Shown: positions 8,763 to 17,688 of the stretch, in pieces
How positions within the stretch are numbered: position 1 is the first letter of the stretch
How the letters are laid out: every line of letters starts with the position of its first letter
From: Shouchella hunanensis
GTDB taxonomy: Bacteria > Bacillota > Bacilli > Bacillales > Bacillaceae_D
Assembly: GCF_028735875.1 (NCBI RefSeq)
Contig: NZ_CP117834.1
Location: 3,274,001 to 3,338,000, forward strand
Length of the DNA stretch: 64,000 nucleotides
Reading direction: 5' to 3'
Notes under the pieces: model-generated
Databases searched by the model: none
What the model saw: the letters and a program-made list of their open reading frames with translations, nothing else
Told to the model about the DNA's origin: nothing
Translations under genes and position numbers: made by a program

Positions 8763-9932
8763 ATGAAAAAAGGTCTACATTTACTAGTAGTTTGGTTATT
8801 ATTAGCGCTATTTGCAACACAACCGCTTACGGCAAAGGCTGCGGAGGTAAAAAAATCGCCACTTGGAGAGAAAACCCTTTCTGCTATCGTAATAGAACGG
8901 GATACAGGGGAAGTTATTTTTGAGAAAAATAGCGATAAAGCGTTACCCCCAGCAAGTATGACAAAGATCATGACGATGTTACTCGTTATGGAAGCGATTG
9001 ATGAAGGAAAGCTATCGTTTGATGAGCAAGTAACAGTGAGTGAATATGCGGCTTCAATGGGAGGTTCGCAAATTTTTCTTGAAGCTGGAGAACAAATGAG
9101 TGTAGATGATCTTTTAAAAGGAATTGCCGTTGCGTCTGGGAACGACGCAGCAGTAGCGATGGCAGAGCATATTGCTGGCTCTGAAGAAGGATTCGTCAAA
9201 ATGATGAATGAAAAAGCGAGTGAACTGAATTTAGAACAGACATCGTTTAAAAACACGAACGGATTGCCAATTGAAAATCACTATTCATCAGCTCATGACT
9301 TGGCGATGATTGCGAAAGAGCTGTTAAAGTACGAAAAAATAACAGAGTACACAGGTATTTATGAAGACTATTTACGTAAAGGAACAGATAAAGAGTTTTG
9401 GCTTGTCAATACGAATAAATTGGTACGCTTTTATCCTGGTGTAGATGGATTAAAAACGGGTTTTACCCAAGAAGCAAAATATGGATTAACTGCGACTGCT
9501 GAAAAAGAGGGCATGCGTGTTATAACGGTTGTTATGGGATCACCGACATCAAAGGAACGAAATGCAGAAGTCACCTCATTACTAGATCATGCGTTTAACA
9601 ACTACTCTACTGAAACACTTTACAAAAAGGGAGATGTGTTAGGTGAGGCAACAGTTGTAAAAGGATCGAAAAAAACATTAGAAGCGGTCACGGAAGATCA
9701 AGTATCCATCCTGTTAAAAAAAGGCGAGGATTCAAAAGAGCCTGTTGTGAATACGTCCTTTGACGAAACCATTGCTGCACCAATTCAAAAAGGTGATGTA
9801 GTCGGTAATTTAACTGTTGAAATAGACGGAAATACAGTTGTCTCGACAGATTTAGTCGCTTCAGACACAATTGATACGGCTTCATGGTGGCAATTGTTTA
9901 AACGAACCTTGTCTACTTTTGCAGGGAAATAA
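8763..9932 (+). CDS. dacF: D-alanyl-D-alanine carboxypeptidase DacF (penicillin-binding protein)
   Basis: A 389-residue low-molecular-weight PBP that trims peptide cross-links in spore peptidoglycan. It begins with a signal peptide (MKKG, then hydrophobic 5-20, cleavage near AKA-A). Serine-peptidase S11 motifs: Ser65-x-x-Lys68 (ASMTK), SGN 125-127 and KTG 231-233. The C-terminal PBP5-like beta domain and a final amphipathic segment (TASWWQLFKRTLSTFAGK), which probably anchors it to the membrane, are intact. ATG 8763 follows TGGAGGG; upstream in-frame codons precede the promoter and are not used. Its place directly before spoIIAA is the conserved Bacillus arrangement. Confidence 0.95.
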   Translation: MKKGLHLLVVWLLLALFATQPLTAKAAEVKKSPLGEKTLSAIVIERDTGEVIFEKNSDKALPPASMTKIMTMLLVMEAIDEGKLSFDEQVTVSEYAASMGGSQIFLEAGEQMSVDDLLKGIAVASGNDAAVAMAEHIAGSEEGFVKMMNEKASELNLEQTSFKNTNGLPIENHYSSAHDLAMIAKELLKYEKITEYTGIYEDYLRKGTDKEFWLVNTNKLVRFYPGVDGLKTGFTQEAKYGLTATAEKEGMRVITVVMGSPTSKERNAEVTSLLDHAFNNYSTETLYKKGDVLGEATVVKGSKKTLEAVTEDQVSILLKKGEDSKEPVVNTSFDETIAAPIQKGDVVGNLTVEIDGNTVVSTDLVASDTIDTASWWQLFKRTLSTFAGK

Positions 9933-9980
9933 AGAATGATTAGAACTTTTCACTAACATGCACTACTTTTGTCAGTAACA

Positions 9981-10006
9981 AGGATTTCAAGAGATTCGTA
10001 TGGAAT
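9981..10006 (+). promoter_or_regulatory. Sigma-H-type promoter of the spoIIA operon
   Basis: AGGATTT (9981-9987) matches the sigma-H -35 AGGAWWW. ATGGAAT (10000-10006) matches the -10 RNNGAAT. The gap is 12 bases, as expected. In B. subtilis spoIIA is a known sigma-H target. I did not verify a Spo0A box. Confidence 0.7.
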
Positions 10007-10041
10007 GATAGCATGGAGTAAGTTTAGATGGAGGTGTTTTC

Positions 10042-10386
10042 ATGACATTACAAATTCAAATGGAACAAAAACACAATGTGTTACTTGTAAGACTGGCAGG
10101 AGAATTAGATCATCATGCAGCAAAAACACTAAGAGCGGAGGTAGAAGCTCATCTACCGAACACAAAGCATATTTTGTTAAATCTTGAAGGGTTATCATTT
10201 ATGGATAGTTCGGGTCTTGGTGTGATTTTAGGACGATATAAACAAATTACAGCGGCAGGAGGAGAAATGGTCGTTTGTGCAATTTCTCCAACAGTTGGAC
10301 GTTTATTTGAGATGTCAGGGATGTTTAAGATCATTCGTTTTGAAGAAAATGAAGATTTTGCTTTGCAAAAGTTAGGGGTGGCTTAA
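10042..10386 (+). CDS. spoIIAA: Anti-sigma-F factor antagonist SpoIIAA
   Basis: A 114-residue STAS-domain protein. When unphosphorylated it binds SpoIIAB and frees sigma-F in the forespore. The conserved phospho-acceptor region [17 protein letters not shown] is present, with the acceptor serine at Ser57 in this numbering (Ser58 in B. subtilis, by family knowledge). ATG 10042 follows GGAGGTG at 7 bases. SpoIIAB begins 4 bases after the stop, so the two are tightly coupled. Length and sequence are ordinary for the family. Confidence 0.97.
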   Translation: MTLQIQMEQKHNVLLVRLAGELDHHAAKTLRAEVEAHLPNTKHILLNLEGLSFMDSSGLGVILGRYKQITAAGGEMVVCAISPTVGRLFEMSGMFKIIRFEENEDFALQKLGVA

Positions 10387-10389
10387 GCA

Positions 10390-10830
10390 ATGGAAAATAA
10401 AATGGATCTTTCATTCAGTGCAAAAAGTGAAAATGAATCGTTTGCAAGAGTAACAGTAGGGGCTTTTTTAGCTCAACTTGATCCCACTATGGAAGAACTA
10501 ACGGAGATTAAGACTGTTGTTTCAGAAGCTGTGACGAATGCGATCATCCATGGTTATGACAATGACGAAAGCGGCATGGTCTACATCTCAGCGGTATTGC
10601 GTGATAACGAAATTGAAATTGTCATTCGCGATGAAGGGAATGGCATTCTTGATATCGATGAAGCACGAGAGCCGTTGTTTACTTCAAAACCTGAACTTGA
10701 GCGCTCGGGGATGGGTTTTACCATAATGGAAAACTTCTGTCATGAGATGAAAGTCGTCTCTGAACCGTTATTAGGGACAACGGTGTATTTAAAAAAGCAA
10801 TTAACAAAAACAAAGGCCATATGCAGATAA
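10390..10830 (+). CDS. spoIIAB: Anti-sigma-F factor and serine kinase SpoIIAB
   Basis: A 146-residue GHKL-fold ATPase that holds sigma-F inactive and phosphorylates SpoIIAA. The N box is [13 protein letters not shown] (about 45-57), the G1 box is VIRDEGNGI, and the G2 region is [10 protein letters not shown]. It starts at ATG 10390. The sigF ribosome site overlaps its stop region. All motifs needed for ATP binding are present and nothing unusual was seen. Confidence 0.97.
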   Translation: MENKMDLSFSAKSENESFARVTVGAFLAQLDPTMEELTEIKTVVSEAVTNAIIHGYDNDESGMVYISAVLRDNEIEIVIRDEGNGILDIDEAREPLFTSKPELERSGMGFTIMENFCHEMKVVSEPLLGTTVYLKKQLTKTKAICR

Positions 10831-10842
10831 GGGGTCTTGCTA

Positions 10843-11601
10843 ATGAGCGCTGAGCTAAAGAAAACAACAAAAAAGATGTTGACTGATCAAGAATTAAAAG
10901 ACCTAATCGCGAAAAGTCAGCAAGGTGATACAGAAGCTCGCGATTTAATTGTTAACAAGAACACACGTCTCGTATGGTCGGTTGTCCAACGATTTATGAA
11001 CCGAGGCTATGAAGCAGAAGATTTGTTTCAAATCGGCTGCATTGGCTTAATTAAATCAGTTGATAAGTTTGATTTATCTTATGATGTTAAATTTTCGACT
11101 TATGCGGTGCCAATGATAATTGGTGAGATTCAGCGGTTTTTAAGAGATGATGGCACCGTAAAAGTGAGTCGCTCCATTAAAGAATTGAGTAATAAGATTC
11201 GAAAAGCAAAGGATGATTTAACAAAAGAATACCGGCGCACACCGACAGTGAATGAAATTGCTGTACATTTAGGCGTTACGCCTGAAGAAGTCGTCTTTGC
11301 AGGAGATGCGAATCGGAGTTTAACGTCTATTCATGAAACGGTGTATGAAAATGACGGAGACCCGATTACGCTAATGGATCAAATTGCAGATACTAGCCAA
11401 GTGAAATGGTTTGATAAAATTGCATTAAAAGAGGCGATTCGAGATCTAGAAGAACGAGAACGTTTAATCGTTTATTTACGCTATTACAAAGACCAGACAC
11501 AGTCAGAAGTAGCAGAGCGTTTAGGGATTTCTCAAGTTCAAGTATCACGTTTAGAAAAGAAAATTCTCGATCAAATGAAAGAAATTATGTCAGAAACATA
11601 G
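10843..11601 (+). CDS. sigF: RNA polymerase sigma factor SigF (forespore)
   Basis: The first forespore-specific sigma factor, 252 residues. Region 2 (LVWSVVQRFMNRGYEAEDLFQIGCIGLIKSVDKFD) holds the core-binding and -10 recognition helices. Region 3 follows (RKAKDDLTKEYRRTPTVNEIAVHLG). The region 4 helix-turn-helix is SEVAERLGISQVQVSRLEKKIL. ATG 10843 is preferred because AAGGGG lies 9 bases upstream; TTG 10837 has only 3. It is the last gene of the spoIIA operon, followed by a strong terminator, so spoVA is separately transcribed. Confidence 0.97.
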   Translation: MSAELKKTTKKMLTDQELKDLIAKSQQGDTEARDLIVNKNTRLVWSVVQRFMNRGYEAEDLFQIGCIGLIKSVDKFDLSYDVKFSTYAVPMIIGEIQRFLRDDGTVKVSRSIKELSNKIRKAKDDLTKEYRRTPTVNEIAVHLGVTPEEVVFAGDANRSLTSIHETVYENDGDPITLMDQIADTSQVKWFDKIALKEAIRDLEERERLIVYLRYYKDQTQSEVAERLGISQVQVSRLEKKILDQMKEIMSET

Positions 11602-11636
11602 TCTTAGATTAGGGAAGACGAAGCATAAACGGAGCC

Positions 11637-11671
11637 AGACTTTTTACCGATGGGTAGGAAGTCTTTTTTTG
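11637..11671 (+). terminator. Terminator of spoIIA operon
   Basis: A 12-bp stem AGACTTTTTACC (11637-11648) / GGTAGGAAGTCT (11653-11664), including two G-U pairs, with loop GATG, then a T7 run. Confidence 0.85.
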
Positions 11672-11673
11672 TG

Positions 11674-11704
11674 CGAATTGAATGTTCGTCAATGCAGCAT
11701 ACTA
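11674..11704 (+). promoter_or_regulatory. Sigma-G-type promoter of the spoVA operon
   Basis: CGAATT (11674-11679), 18-base spacer, CATACTA (11698-11704). The -10 is a full match to the sigma-G consensus and the -35 keeps the GAAT core of TGAATA. It sits between the sigF terminator and spoVAC, 28 bases before the start. Confidence 0.7.
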
Positions 11705-11732
11705 CTACCAAAGCGCAGTAACAGGAGGACGT

Positions 11733-12191
11733 ATGTTAAAAAAAGAGGAAATAGATAATTATAAAGAAAACATTCGCCTGTTTGCAGCAAAAACACGTTT
11801 TGTTAAACATGGGACACTCGCATTTTTAGGCGGCGGCTGCATAAGTGTAGTTGGTCAATTGATCTATGACGGGCTAAGGCACGTTTTTTCGCTAAATCCA
11901 CAAATGGCCACGAGCTATATGATTGTCATTTTACTTACATTTTCGGCGTTTGGCACAGGTTTAGGAATCTACAAAAAAGGAGCGCAGTTGTTTGGAGCGG
12001 GATTGATTGTACCGATTACAGGGTTTGCTAATGCGATGACGGCAACAGCACTTGATCATCGCTCAGAAGGCTTTCTTTCAGGGATAGGCGTTCATTTATT
12101 TCGCATTGTTGGTCCAATCTTTATAGTTGGCATCACTGCTGCGTATCTCGTTAGCTTTTCGCGATTGTTCATTCATATGATCCTGAAATAA
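11733..12191 (+). CDS. spoVAC: Stage V sporulation protein SpoVAC
   Basis: A 152-residue inner-membrane protein of the dipicolinic acid (DPA) channel. In the literature SpoVAC is the mechanosensitive channel component. It shows four or so hydrophobic segments and the family stretch GAGLIVPITGFANAMTATALDHRSEGFLSGIG, which also appears in diverged form in the downstream SpoVAEB. ATG 11733 follows AGGAGG (11723-11728); upstream codons in the same frame lie in the promoter region. It is the first gene of the unit here: spoVAA and spoVAB are absent from this position. Confidence 0.95.
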   Translation: MLKKEEIDNYKENIRLFAAKTRFVKHGTLAFLGGGCISVVGQLIYDGLRHVFSLNPQMATSYMIVILLTFSAFGTGLGIYKKGAQLFGAGLIVPITGFANAMTATALDHRSEGFLSGIGVHLFRIVGPIFIVGITAAYLVSFSRLFIHMILK

Positions 12192-12205
12192 GGAGAGGCA
12201 GAATT

Positions 12206-13213
12206 ATGGTAAATCAAAAGAGGGTCATTCAATTTAAGACGCCTGTATATGTAGAAGAACGAGGTACAGCTGTGGGTCCGAAAGAAGGGAGTGGCCCCCT
12301 CGGTCATGGATTTGACTATGTATTTCCTAACCTGTTATGTGGAGAGAAGGATTGGCAAACAGCGGAAAAAAAGTTGACGGAAAAAGCGATTACCTATTGT
12401 CTACATAAACAAAGGCTAAAAGACAATCACTTAGATTTATTTATCGCTGGCGATTTAACAAACCAGAGTACAGTGTCGAGCCAAATCGCTCGTAATTTAC
12501 GTGTCCCCTATATTGGTAGCTATTCTGCTTGCGCAACAGCGATAGAAAATTGCATTGTCGCAGGTATGTGGATTAATGGTGGTGGAGCTCGACATGTATT
12601 GTGCGCTTCAAGTAGCCATATCGGTGGATGTGAGAAGCAGTTTCGCTTTCCAATAGAATTTGCTCAGCAAAAGCCAGATACGGCGCAGACGACTGTCACA
12701 GGTGCTGGCGCAATCATCCTTGGGAGACATCAATCAATGATTCAAATGACAGAAGGACTTCTCGGTAAAGTCATTGATTTAGGGATTAAGAACCCCTATG
12801 AGCTCGGTGCGGCTATGGCACCAGCTGCCGCGGATACACTGCTTACGTACTTGCATGAAACGGAACAAAAGCCATCTGACTTTGATCTTATTTTGACAGG
12901 TGATCTTGCGCGTTCTGGAAGTGAGGTTTTTAAGAAGCTACTACGTGAACATGATGTGATTGTAAGCGAAAACTACGACGATTGTGGCGTCATGATGTAT
13001 GGAACGAATCAACAGGTGTTGGCAGGTGGTAGTGGTGCTGGTTGTTGCGCTACGGTCGTCTTTGGGCACGTTTTTAATGAGATGCTCGCCAATCGGTTAA
13101 AACGAGTGCTCGTTATCGCAACAGGCGCCTTGCATAGTGCAAACACGGTTCAACAACATAAAACGATTCCTTGTATTGCTCATGCAGTTGTGTTTGAAAG
13201 AAGGGGGAATTAA
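12206..13213 (+). CDS. spoVAD: Stage V sporulation protein SpoVAD (DPA-binding)
   Basis: A 335-residue soluble or peripheral protein with a thiolase-like fold that binds DPA during uptake into the forespore and during release. Family stretches are GPLGHGFDYVFPNLLCGEKDWQTAE, SYSACATAIENCIVAGMWINGGGARHVLCASSSHIG and TGDLARSGSEVFKKLL. ATG 12206 is behind AGGAGAGG. The next gene starts at the base after its stop codon, typical of the tightly packed spoVA operon. Confidence 0.96.
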   Translation: MVNQKRVIQFKTPVYVEERGTAVGPKEGSGPLGHGFDYVFPNLLCGEKDWQTAEKKLTEKAITYCLHKQRLKDNHLDLFIAGDLTNQSTVSSQIARNLRVPYIGSYSACATAIENCIVAGMWINGGGARHVLCASSSHIGGCEKQFRFPIEFAQQKPDTAQTTVTGAGAIILGRHQSMIQMTEGLLGKVIDLGIKNPYELGAAMAPAAADTLLTYLHETEQKPSDFDLILTGDLARSGSEVFKKLLREHDVIVSENYDDCGVMMYGTNQQVLAGGSGAGCCATVVFGHVFNEMLANRLKRVLVIATGALHSANTVQQHKTIPCIAHAVVFERRGN

Positions 13214-13567
13214 ATGATTTATTTATGGGCGTTTTTAATTGGAGGGAGCATTTGCTTATTCGGACAATTTCTTTTAGACATTGTTAAGCTTACTTCCATT
13301 CAAATGTTAGTAACCCTAGTACTGATTGGCATTATATTGGATGGGTTTGGTTTATATGAACAGCTCATTGAATTTGCAGGCGCAGGAGCAACGGTTCCGA
13401 TTACAGGCTTTGGCTATTCTCTTGTACATGGTGCCATGTTAAATGGAGAAAATGGCTTATTTTATATTAGCGATGGAGTCTTTGAACTTGCGTCCACTAC
13501 CATTGTTTTTTCCATTCTCTTAAGCTTGATTGTAGCGGCTATTTTTAAGCCGAAAGGTGTGACGTGA
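13214..13567 (+). CDS. spoVAEB: Stage V sporulation protein SpoVAEB
   Basis: A 117-residue membrane protein of the SpoVAC/SpoVAE fold with three to four hydrophobic segments. The shared motif GAGATVPITGFGYSLVHGA is seen about residues 55-73. It belongs to the DPA channel complex. It begins directly after spoVAD (no gap), with AAGGGGGAA before ATG 13214. Its stop TGA overlaps the next start by one base (TGATG), which suggests translational coupling. Confidence 0.94.
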   Translation: MIYLWAFLIGGSICLFGQFLLDIVKLTSIQMLVTLVLIGIILDGFGLYEQLIEFAGAGATVPITGFGYSLVHGAMLNGENGLFYISDGVFELASTTIVFSILLSLIVAAIFKPKGVT

Positions 13568-14154
13568 TGAAAAAAGTAATCTTTGTTACAGATGGTGATC
13601 TGGCTAGTAAAAAAGCACTTGAACACATTGCTCAAGACTTAAAATGTACCGTTCTTAGCGCATCTTATGGCAATCCAACGACTATTGAACCGGAAGCGTT
13701 AGTTGATCTTATTAACTTAGAAAAAGGCGATGTTCCAATTATTATCATGTTCGATGATTGCGGCATTCGCGATGTTGGTTTTGGTGAAACGGCCATGCAC
13801 TATATCGTCAACCAAGAAGATATTGAGGTCATTGGTGCTGTAGCCGTTGCTTCGCAAACACATGCGAAAGAATGGACTCATGTGGATGTAAGCGTTGATC
13901 GATTTGGTCGTTTATCCGAATACGGTGTAGATAAAGAAGGGTTAATTGACATGGAAATTGGCAGGATTAATGGTGATACGGTTTCCATATTAGATGATTT
14001 GAACCTACCTTGTGTCGTAGGTGTCGGTGATATTGGGAAAATGGCACGCTTTGATGATGTTAAAAAAGGTGCGCCGGTTACAAAAAAAGCAATACAAATT
14101 ATTTTAGAAAGGAGTGGTTATAGTGAACCCGTCTTCGAAACAGATGACATTTAG
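13567..14154 (+). CDS. spoVAEA: Stage V sporulation protein SpoVAEA
   Basis: A 195-residue soluble protein of the SpoVAEA family, which is found in many Bacillales but is of unclear function in DPA handling. The pattern includes KKVIFVTDGDLASKKALE at the N-terminus, IIIMFDDCGIRDVGFGETAM and LNLPCVVGVGDIGKMARFDD. ATG 13567 overlaps the previous stop by one base. The end overlaps the start of spoVAF by 32 bases, a compact operon feature. Confidence 0.92.
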   Translation: MKKVIFVTDGDLASKKALEHIAQDLKCTVLSASYGNPTTIEPEALVDLINLEKGDVPIIIMFDDCGIRDVGFGETAMHYIVNQEDIEVIGAVAVASQTHAKEWTHVDVSVDRFGRLSEYGVDKEGLIDMEIGRINGDTVSILDDLNLPCVVGVGDIGKMARFDDVKKGAPVTKKAIQIILERSGYSEPVFETDDI

Positions 14155-15604
14155 AAGAAGTATTGCAGAAAATGATCACATTATGAATGAGCGTTTAGGA
14201 ATAGGCGAATCCTTCGATGTTGGCGTTAGAAAGCTAAATGTATTTGGTAAAGATGTCTATATTTATTATTTAACGGGCTTAGTCGATAACTTATATATTA
14301 TTGATATCTTGCGTGAGCTTATGGATACCGAAAGTCGGATGCGGCGAGCTGAACATCCTTTTCAATCTGTTAAGAATCATTTAGCGCATATTCAAGTTGA
14401 AGAAACTGAGTCGATTGATCATGCCATTACACAAGTGTTATCAGGGTTAATTTGCGTTGTCGTCGATGGCGAAGCAAATAGTTTGATTGTTGATGTTCGA
14501 TCCTATCCTGGTCGTGGACCTGAAGAACCAGATACAGAGCGTGTAGTACGTGGGTCACGAGACGGCTATACAGAGAACATCATCTTTAATACGGGCTTAA
14601 CGAGGAGACGAATACGAGATGAACGATTACGCCAAGAAATTATGCAAGTGGGTGTGCGTTCTAAAACCGACATAGCCTTATGTTATATAGAAGGAATTGT
14701 TGATCCTAAGCTAGTAAACATTATTAAGAAAGAGCTTAAGGATATTAATATTGATGGACTAACGATGTCGGATAAAGTGGTGGAAGAATACATTGTTAAA
14801 CAAGGCATTAATCCATTTCCACTCGTACGTTATACAGAGCGTCCAGACGTAGCTGCTACTCATATTCTAGAAGGACATATTGTTCTTATTATTGATACAT
14901 CTCCGTCCGTTGTAATTACACCGGCAACACTGTTTCACCATGTGCAGCATGCTGAGGAGTACCGACAAGCTGCTGCAGTTGGTACATTTTTGCGATGGAT
15001 GCGGTTTGTCGGCATTCTCTTTTCACTATTAATTGTCCCGTTTTGGCTATTGCTTGCAACTCATCAAGAATTACTGCCGCCAGCGTTGGATTTTGTCGGT
15101 GTAGAAGAAAATAACAATATCCCGATTGCGGTCCAAATTATTTTTGCAGAAGCTGGAATAGAATTGCTGCGAATGGCTGCCATACACACCCCGTCCCCAT
15201 TAGCAACAGCACTTGGTCTCGTAGCCGCCCTTTTAATTGGAGAAATGGCGATTGATGTAGGTTATTTCACAACGGAAGTCATTCTTTATGTGGCACTTGG
15301 TTCGATTGGAATGTTTGCCACACCAAGTTACGAGTTAGGAGTGGCGCTAAGGATGAGCCGCTACCTTATCATTCTTGCAGTAGCACTTTTTGGGCCAGTA
15401 GGATTTGTTGTATCGTTGTTTTTACTACTGATTTCGCTTATTCGACTGTCTCCACTTGCAAAGCCTTATCTATGGCCGTTTTTACCATTTGATCCACCGG
15501 CTATGTATCAGATTCTTGTTCGTACATCTGTTCCAAGCGTTCGTTGGAGACCGAGTATTGTTCATCCTGTCGATAAAATTAAGCAATCACCAAAAAGTGA
15601 ATAG
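14123..15604 (+). CDS. spoVAF: Stage V sporulation protein SpoVAF (GerA-family germinant receptor A-like)
   Basis: A 493-residue protein related to the A subunit of germinant receptors. The large soluble N-terminal domain (about 1-280) carries signatures such as SYPGRGPEEPDTERVVRGSRDG and TGLTRRRIRDERL. A membrane domain with about five helices follows (290-470). GTG 14123 is chosen because AAAGGAG lies 8 bases upstream; GTG 14114 overlaps that site. It is the last gene of the spoVA operon and is closed by a terminator. In the literature SpoVAF forms an ion channel that speeds DPA release. Confidence 0.94.
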   Translation: MNPSSKQMTFRRSIAENDHIMNERLGIGESFDVGVRKLNVFGKDVYIYYLTGLVDNLYIIDILRELMDTESRMRRAEHPFQSVKNHLAHIQVEETESIDHAITQVLSGLICVVVDGEANSLIVDVRSYPGRGPEEPDTERVVRGSRDGYTENIIFNTGLTRRRIRDERLRQEIMQVGVRSKTDIALCYIEGIVDPKLVNIIKKELKDINIDGLTMSDKVVEEYIVKQGINPFPLVRYTERPDVAATHILEGHIVLIIDTSPSVVITPATLFHHVQHAEEYRQAAAVGTFLRWMRFVGILFSLLIVPFWLLLATHQELLPPALDFVGVEENNNIPIAVQIIFAEAGIELLRMAAIHTPSPLATALGLVAALLIGEMAIDVGYFTTEVILYVALGSIGMFATPSYELGVALRMSRYLIILAVALFGPVGFVVSLFLLLISLIRLSPLAKPYLWPFLPFDPPAMYQILVRTSVPSVRWRPSIVHPVDKIKQSPKSE

Positions 15605-15648
15605 TAGTCAAACGTTTTAACTTCTGATAAACTAGATAGCAATTGCGG

Positions 15649-15690
15649 AAAGTAGCTTTATGGCTTCGCCTGAAGCTGCTTTTCTTTTGT
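15649..15690 (+). terminator. Terminator of spoVA operon
   Basis: AAAGTAGCTT (15649-15658) pairs with AAGCTGCTTT (15673-15682), with one G-U pair and an inner GGC-TTC-GCC hairpin. A T-rich stretch follows. Confidence 0.8.
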
Positions 15691-15711
15691 TATTAAAGGA
15701 GTGAGAGTGGC

Positions 15712-17043
15712 GTGTATTTGCATGGAACAATGGAAATCAATGCAAGTGGACATTTAGAGATTGGTGGTGTAGATACCGTTGAGCTAGCTAACGTTTATCG
15801 TACCCCTCTATTTGTTTACGATGTTGCACTTATAAAAGAGAGAATGAATGCATTTAAAGACGCGTTTGAAAAGAAACAAGTAGCTTACCAAGTAGCTTAT
15901 GCTAGTAAAGCATTTAGCACAGTAGGGATGTATCAACTGGCCCATTCAGCTGGTTTAAGTATTGATGTGGTATCTGGCGGTGAGTTATTTACTGCACTAA
16001 AAGCAGGTGTGCCGGCATCTACAATCCATTTTCACGGTAACAACAAGAGCATTGATGAATTGAAGATGGCCTTAGATGAACAGATTGGTTGTATTGTTGT
16101 CGATAATTTCTACGAATTAAAAACGATTCAGGCTTTAGCGGAACAACGTGGACAAACGGTTCCTGTCTTATTGAGACTAACACCAAATGTTGAGGCTCAT
16201 ACCCATGAATATATTACAACAGGTCAAGAGGATTCTAAATTTGGCTTCGATCTTGCAAGTGGTCAAGCTACAAAAGCGATCGGCATTAGCTTAGAAGATG
16301 AACATATTCACTTATTAGGCGTTCACAGTCACATTGGCTCACAGATTTTTGAAACAGACGGTTTTGTACTTGCAATAGAAAAAGTATTTGAAAATCTTGC
16401 ACGATGGAAACAAACATTTAATTATGAGCCGGCCGTGCTCAACTTCGGTGGTGGGTTTGGCATTCGTTATGTGGATGGAGATACGCCACTTCATCCAAGT
16501 GTGTATGTAGAGAAAATCGTTGATGAAACGATAAAGCATACAACATTATTAGAAATGGACATGCCTGAGATTTGGATTGAGCCAGGTCGTTCCATCGTTG
16601 GGGATGCAGGTACAACCCTTTATACAATTGGTTCACAAAAAGATATTCCAAATGTGCGCCGCTACCTTTCCGTCGATGGAGGGATGGGTGATAACTTGCG
16701 ACCTGCTTTATACGAAGCAAAGTATGAAGGGATGCTAGCGAATCGTGCAAATGACAAGCCAGAGGATACGTTCTCTGTTGCTGGGAAATGCTGTGAAAGC
16801 GGCGATATGTTAATTTGGGATTTGCCTTTACCTGATGTTACAGCAAACGACATATTAGCGATTTCGTGCACAGGTGCGTATGGCTATTCAATGGCAAATA
16901 ACTACAATCGTATTCCTCGCCCGGCTATTGTGTTTGTTGAAGACGGTGAAGCGCAGCTTGTTGTCAAACGAGAAACCTATGAAGACTTAGTGAAGCTTGA
17001 TTTACCTTATCAGCAAAAAGCAGTCGCACCATTTGAGAATTAA
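15712..17043 (+). CDS. lysA: Diaminopimelate decarboxylase
   Basis: The last step of lysine synthesis: meso-diaminopimelate to L-lysine and CO2, PLP-dependent. The 443 residues are complete. The PLP lysine is Lys66 (YASKAF). Further motifs are HSHIGSQI, the Gly-rich phosphate-binding GGGFGI, and the C-terminal catalytic CESGD with Cys361. It starts with GTG 15712, 10 bases after AAAGGAG; the N-terminus MYLHGTMEI.. HLEIGGVD agrees with Bacillus LysA. The spoVAF-lysA-ppiB order is conserved in Bacillus. No lysine riboswitch was recognised in the short leader. Confidence 0.97.
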   Translation: MYLHGTMEINASGHLEIGGVDTVELANVYRTPLFVYDVALIKERMNAFKDAFEKKQVAYQVAYASKAFSTVGMYQLAHSAGLSIDVVSGGELFTALKAGVPASTIHFHGNNKSIDELKMALDEQIGCIVVDNFYELKTIQALAEQRGQTVPVLLRLTPNVEAHTHEYITTGQEDSKFGFDLASGQATKAIGISLEDEHIHLLGVHSHIGSQIFETDGFVLAIEKVFENLARWKQTFNYEPAVLNFGGGFGIRYVDGDTPLHPSVYVEKIVDETIKHTTLLEMDMPEIWIEPGRSIVGDAGTTLYTIGSQKDIPNVRRYLSVDGGMGDNLRPALYEAKYEGMLANRANDKPEDTFSVAGKCCESGDMLIWDLPLPDVTANDILAISCTGAYGYSMANNYNRIPRPAIVFVEDGEAQLVVKRETYEDLVKLDLPYQQKAVAPFEN

Positions 17044-17061
17044 TGACAATGTGTGTACAAT
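17033..17061 (+). promoter_or_regulatory. Sigma-A promoter of ppiB
   Basis: TTGAGA (17033-17038), exact 17-base spacer, TACAAT (17056-17061). The -35 overlaps the last codons of lysA, so ppiB can be transcribed alone. Confidence 0.65.
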
Positions 17062-17109
17062 AGATGAAGTGCGGAAGCGCAATTACGAGTAGTGAGAGGA
17101 CGGATAAAG

Positions 17110-17544
17110 ATGAAAAAAGGTAGCATCACGTTTGAAAACGGCGAAAAAATCGTTATCGATTTCTTTGAAAACGAGGCACCAGGAACAGTTGAAAACTTTG
17201 AAACACTAGCGAAAAAAGGTTTTTACGACGGACTAACATTCCACCGCGTTATTCCTGGTTTCGTTGCACAAGGCGGCGACCCGAACGGAAACGGTACAGG
17301 AGGTCCTGGCTACACAATCAAATGTGAAACGGCTGGTAACCCACATAAGCACGTAGCGGGTACATTATCTATGGCACACGCTGGTAAAGATACAGGCGGT
17401 AGCCAATTCTTTATCGTACATGAGCCACAACCACATCTTGACGGCGTTCATACTGTATTCGGACAAGTCGTTGAAGGTCTTGACAGCGTTTATCGCATTA
17501 ACCAAGGCGACGTTATGCAAGAAGTGAAAGTTTGGGAAGAATAG
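17110..17544 (+). CDS. ppiB: Peptidyl-prolyl cis-trans isomerase B (cyclophilin)
   Basis: A 144-residue cytoplasmic cyclophilin. The fold core is clear: [22 protein letters not shown] contains the catalytic Arg (FHR). [29 protein letters not shown] holds the substrate-binding residues, and [12 protein letters not shown] ends the domain. ATG 17110 gives the family N-terminus [11 protein letters not shown]; the in-frame ATG 17092 lies before a GAGAGGA ribosome site and is less likely. No signal peptide. It has its own promoter and terminator. Confidence 0.96.
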   Translation: MKKGSITFENGEKIVIDFFENEAPGTVENFETLAKKGFYDGLTFHRVIPGFVAQGGDPNGNGTGGPGYTIKCETAGNPHKHVAGTLSMAHAGKDTGGSQFFIVHEPQPHLDGVHTVFGQVVEGLDSVYRINQGDVMQEVKVWEE

Positions 17545-17556
17545 AATAAACAAAAA

Positions 17557-17591
17557 AGTATGCATGAGTGAAAAGCTCTGCATGCTTTTTT
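17557..17591 (+). terminator. Terminator of ppiB
   Basis: AGTATGCA (17557-17564) pairs with TGCATGCT (17579-17586), one G-U, with an inner GAG/CTC pair; a T6 run follows. Confidence 0.8.
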
Positions 17592-17688
17592 GCATAGGAA
17601 GTTATGAAAATGAGCTTTGATTAATTATCAAGTTTTCAACATTAAGATTTGGGATTTAAAAGAGGAGTATACTCAAGGGGGGAGTAAG

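Noticed and set aside
15605-15711. Lysine riboswitch before lysA.
   Set aside because: The region is short and is occupied by the spoVA terminator; no L-box core was seen.
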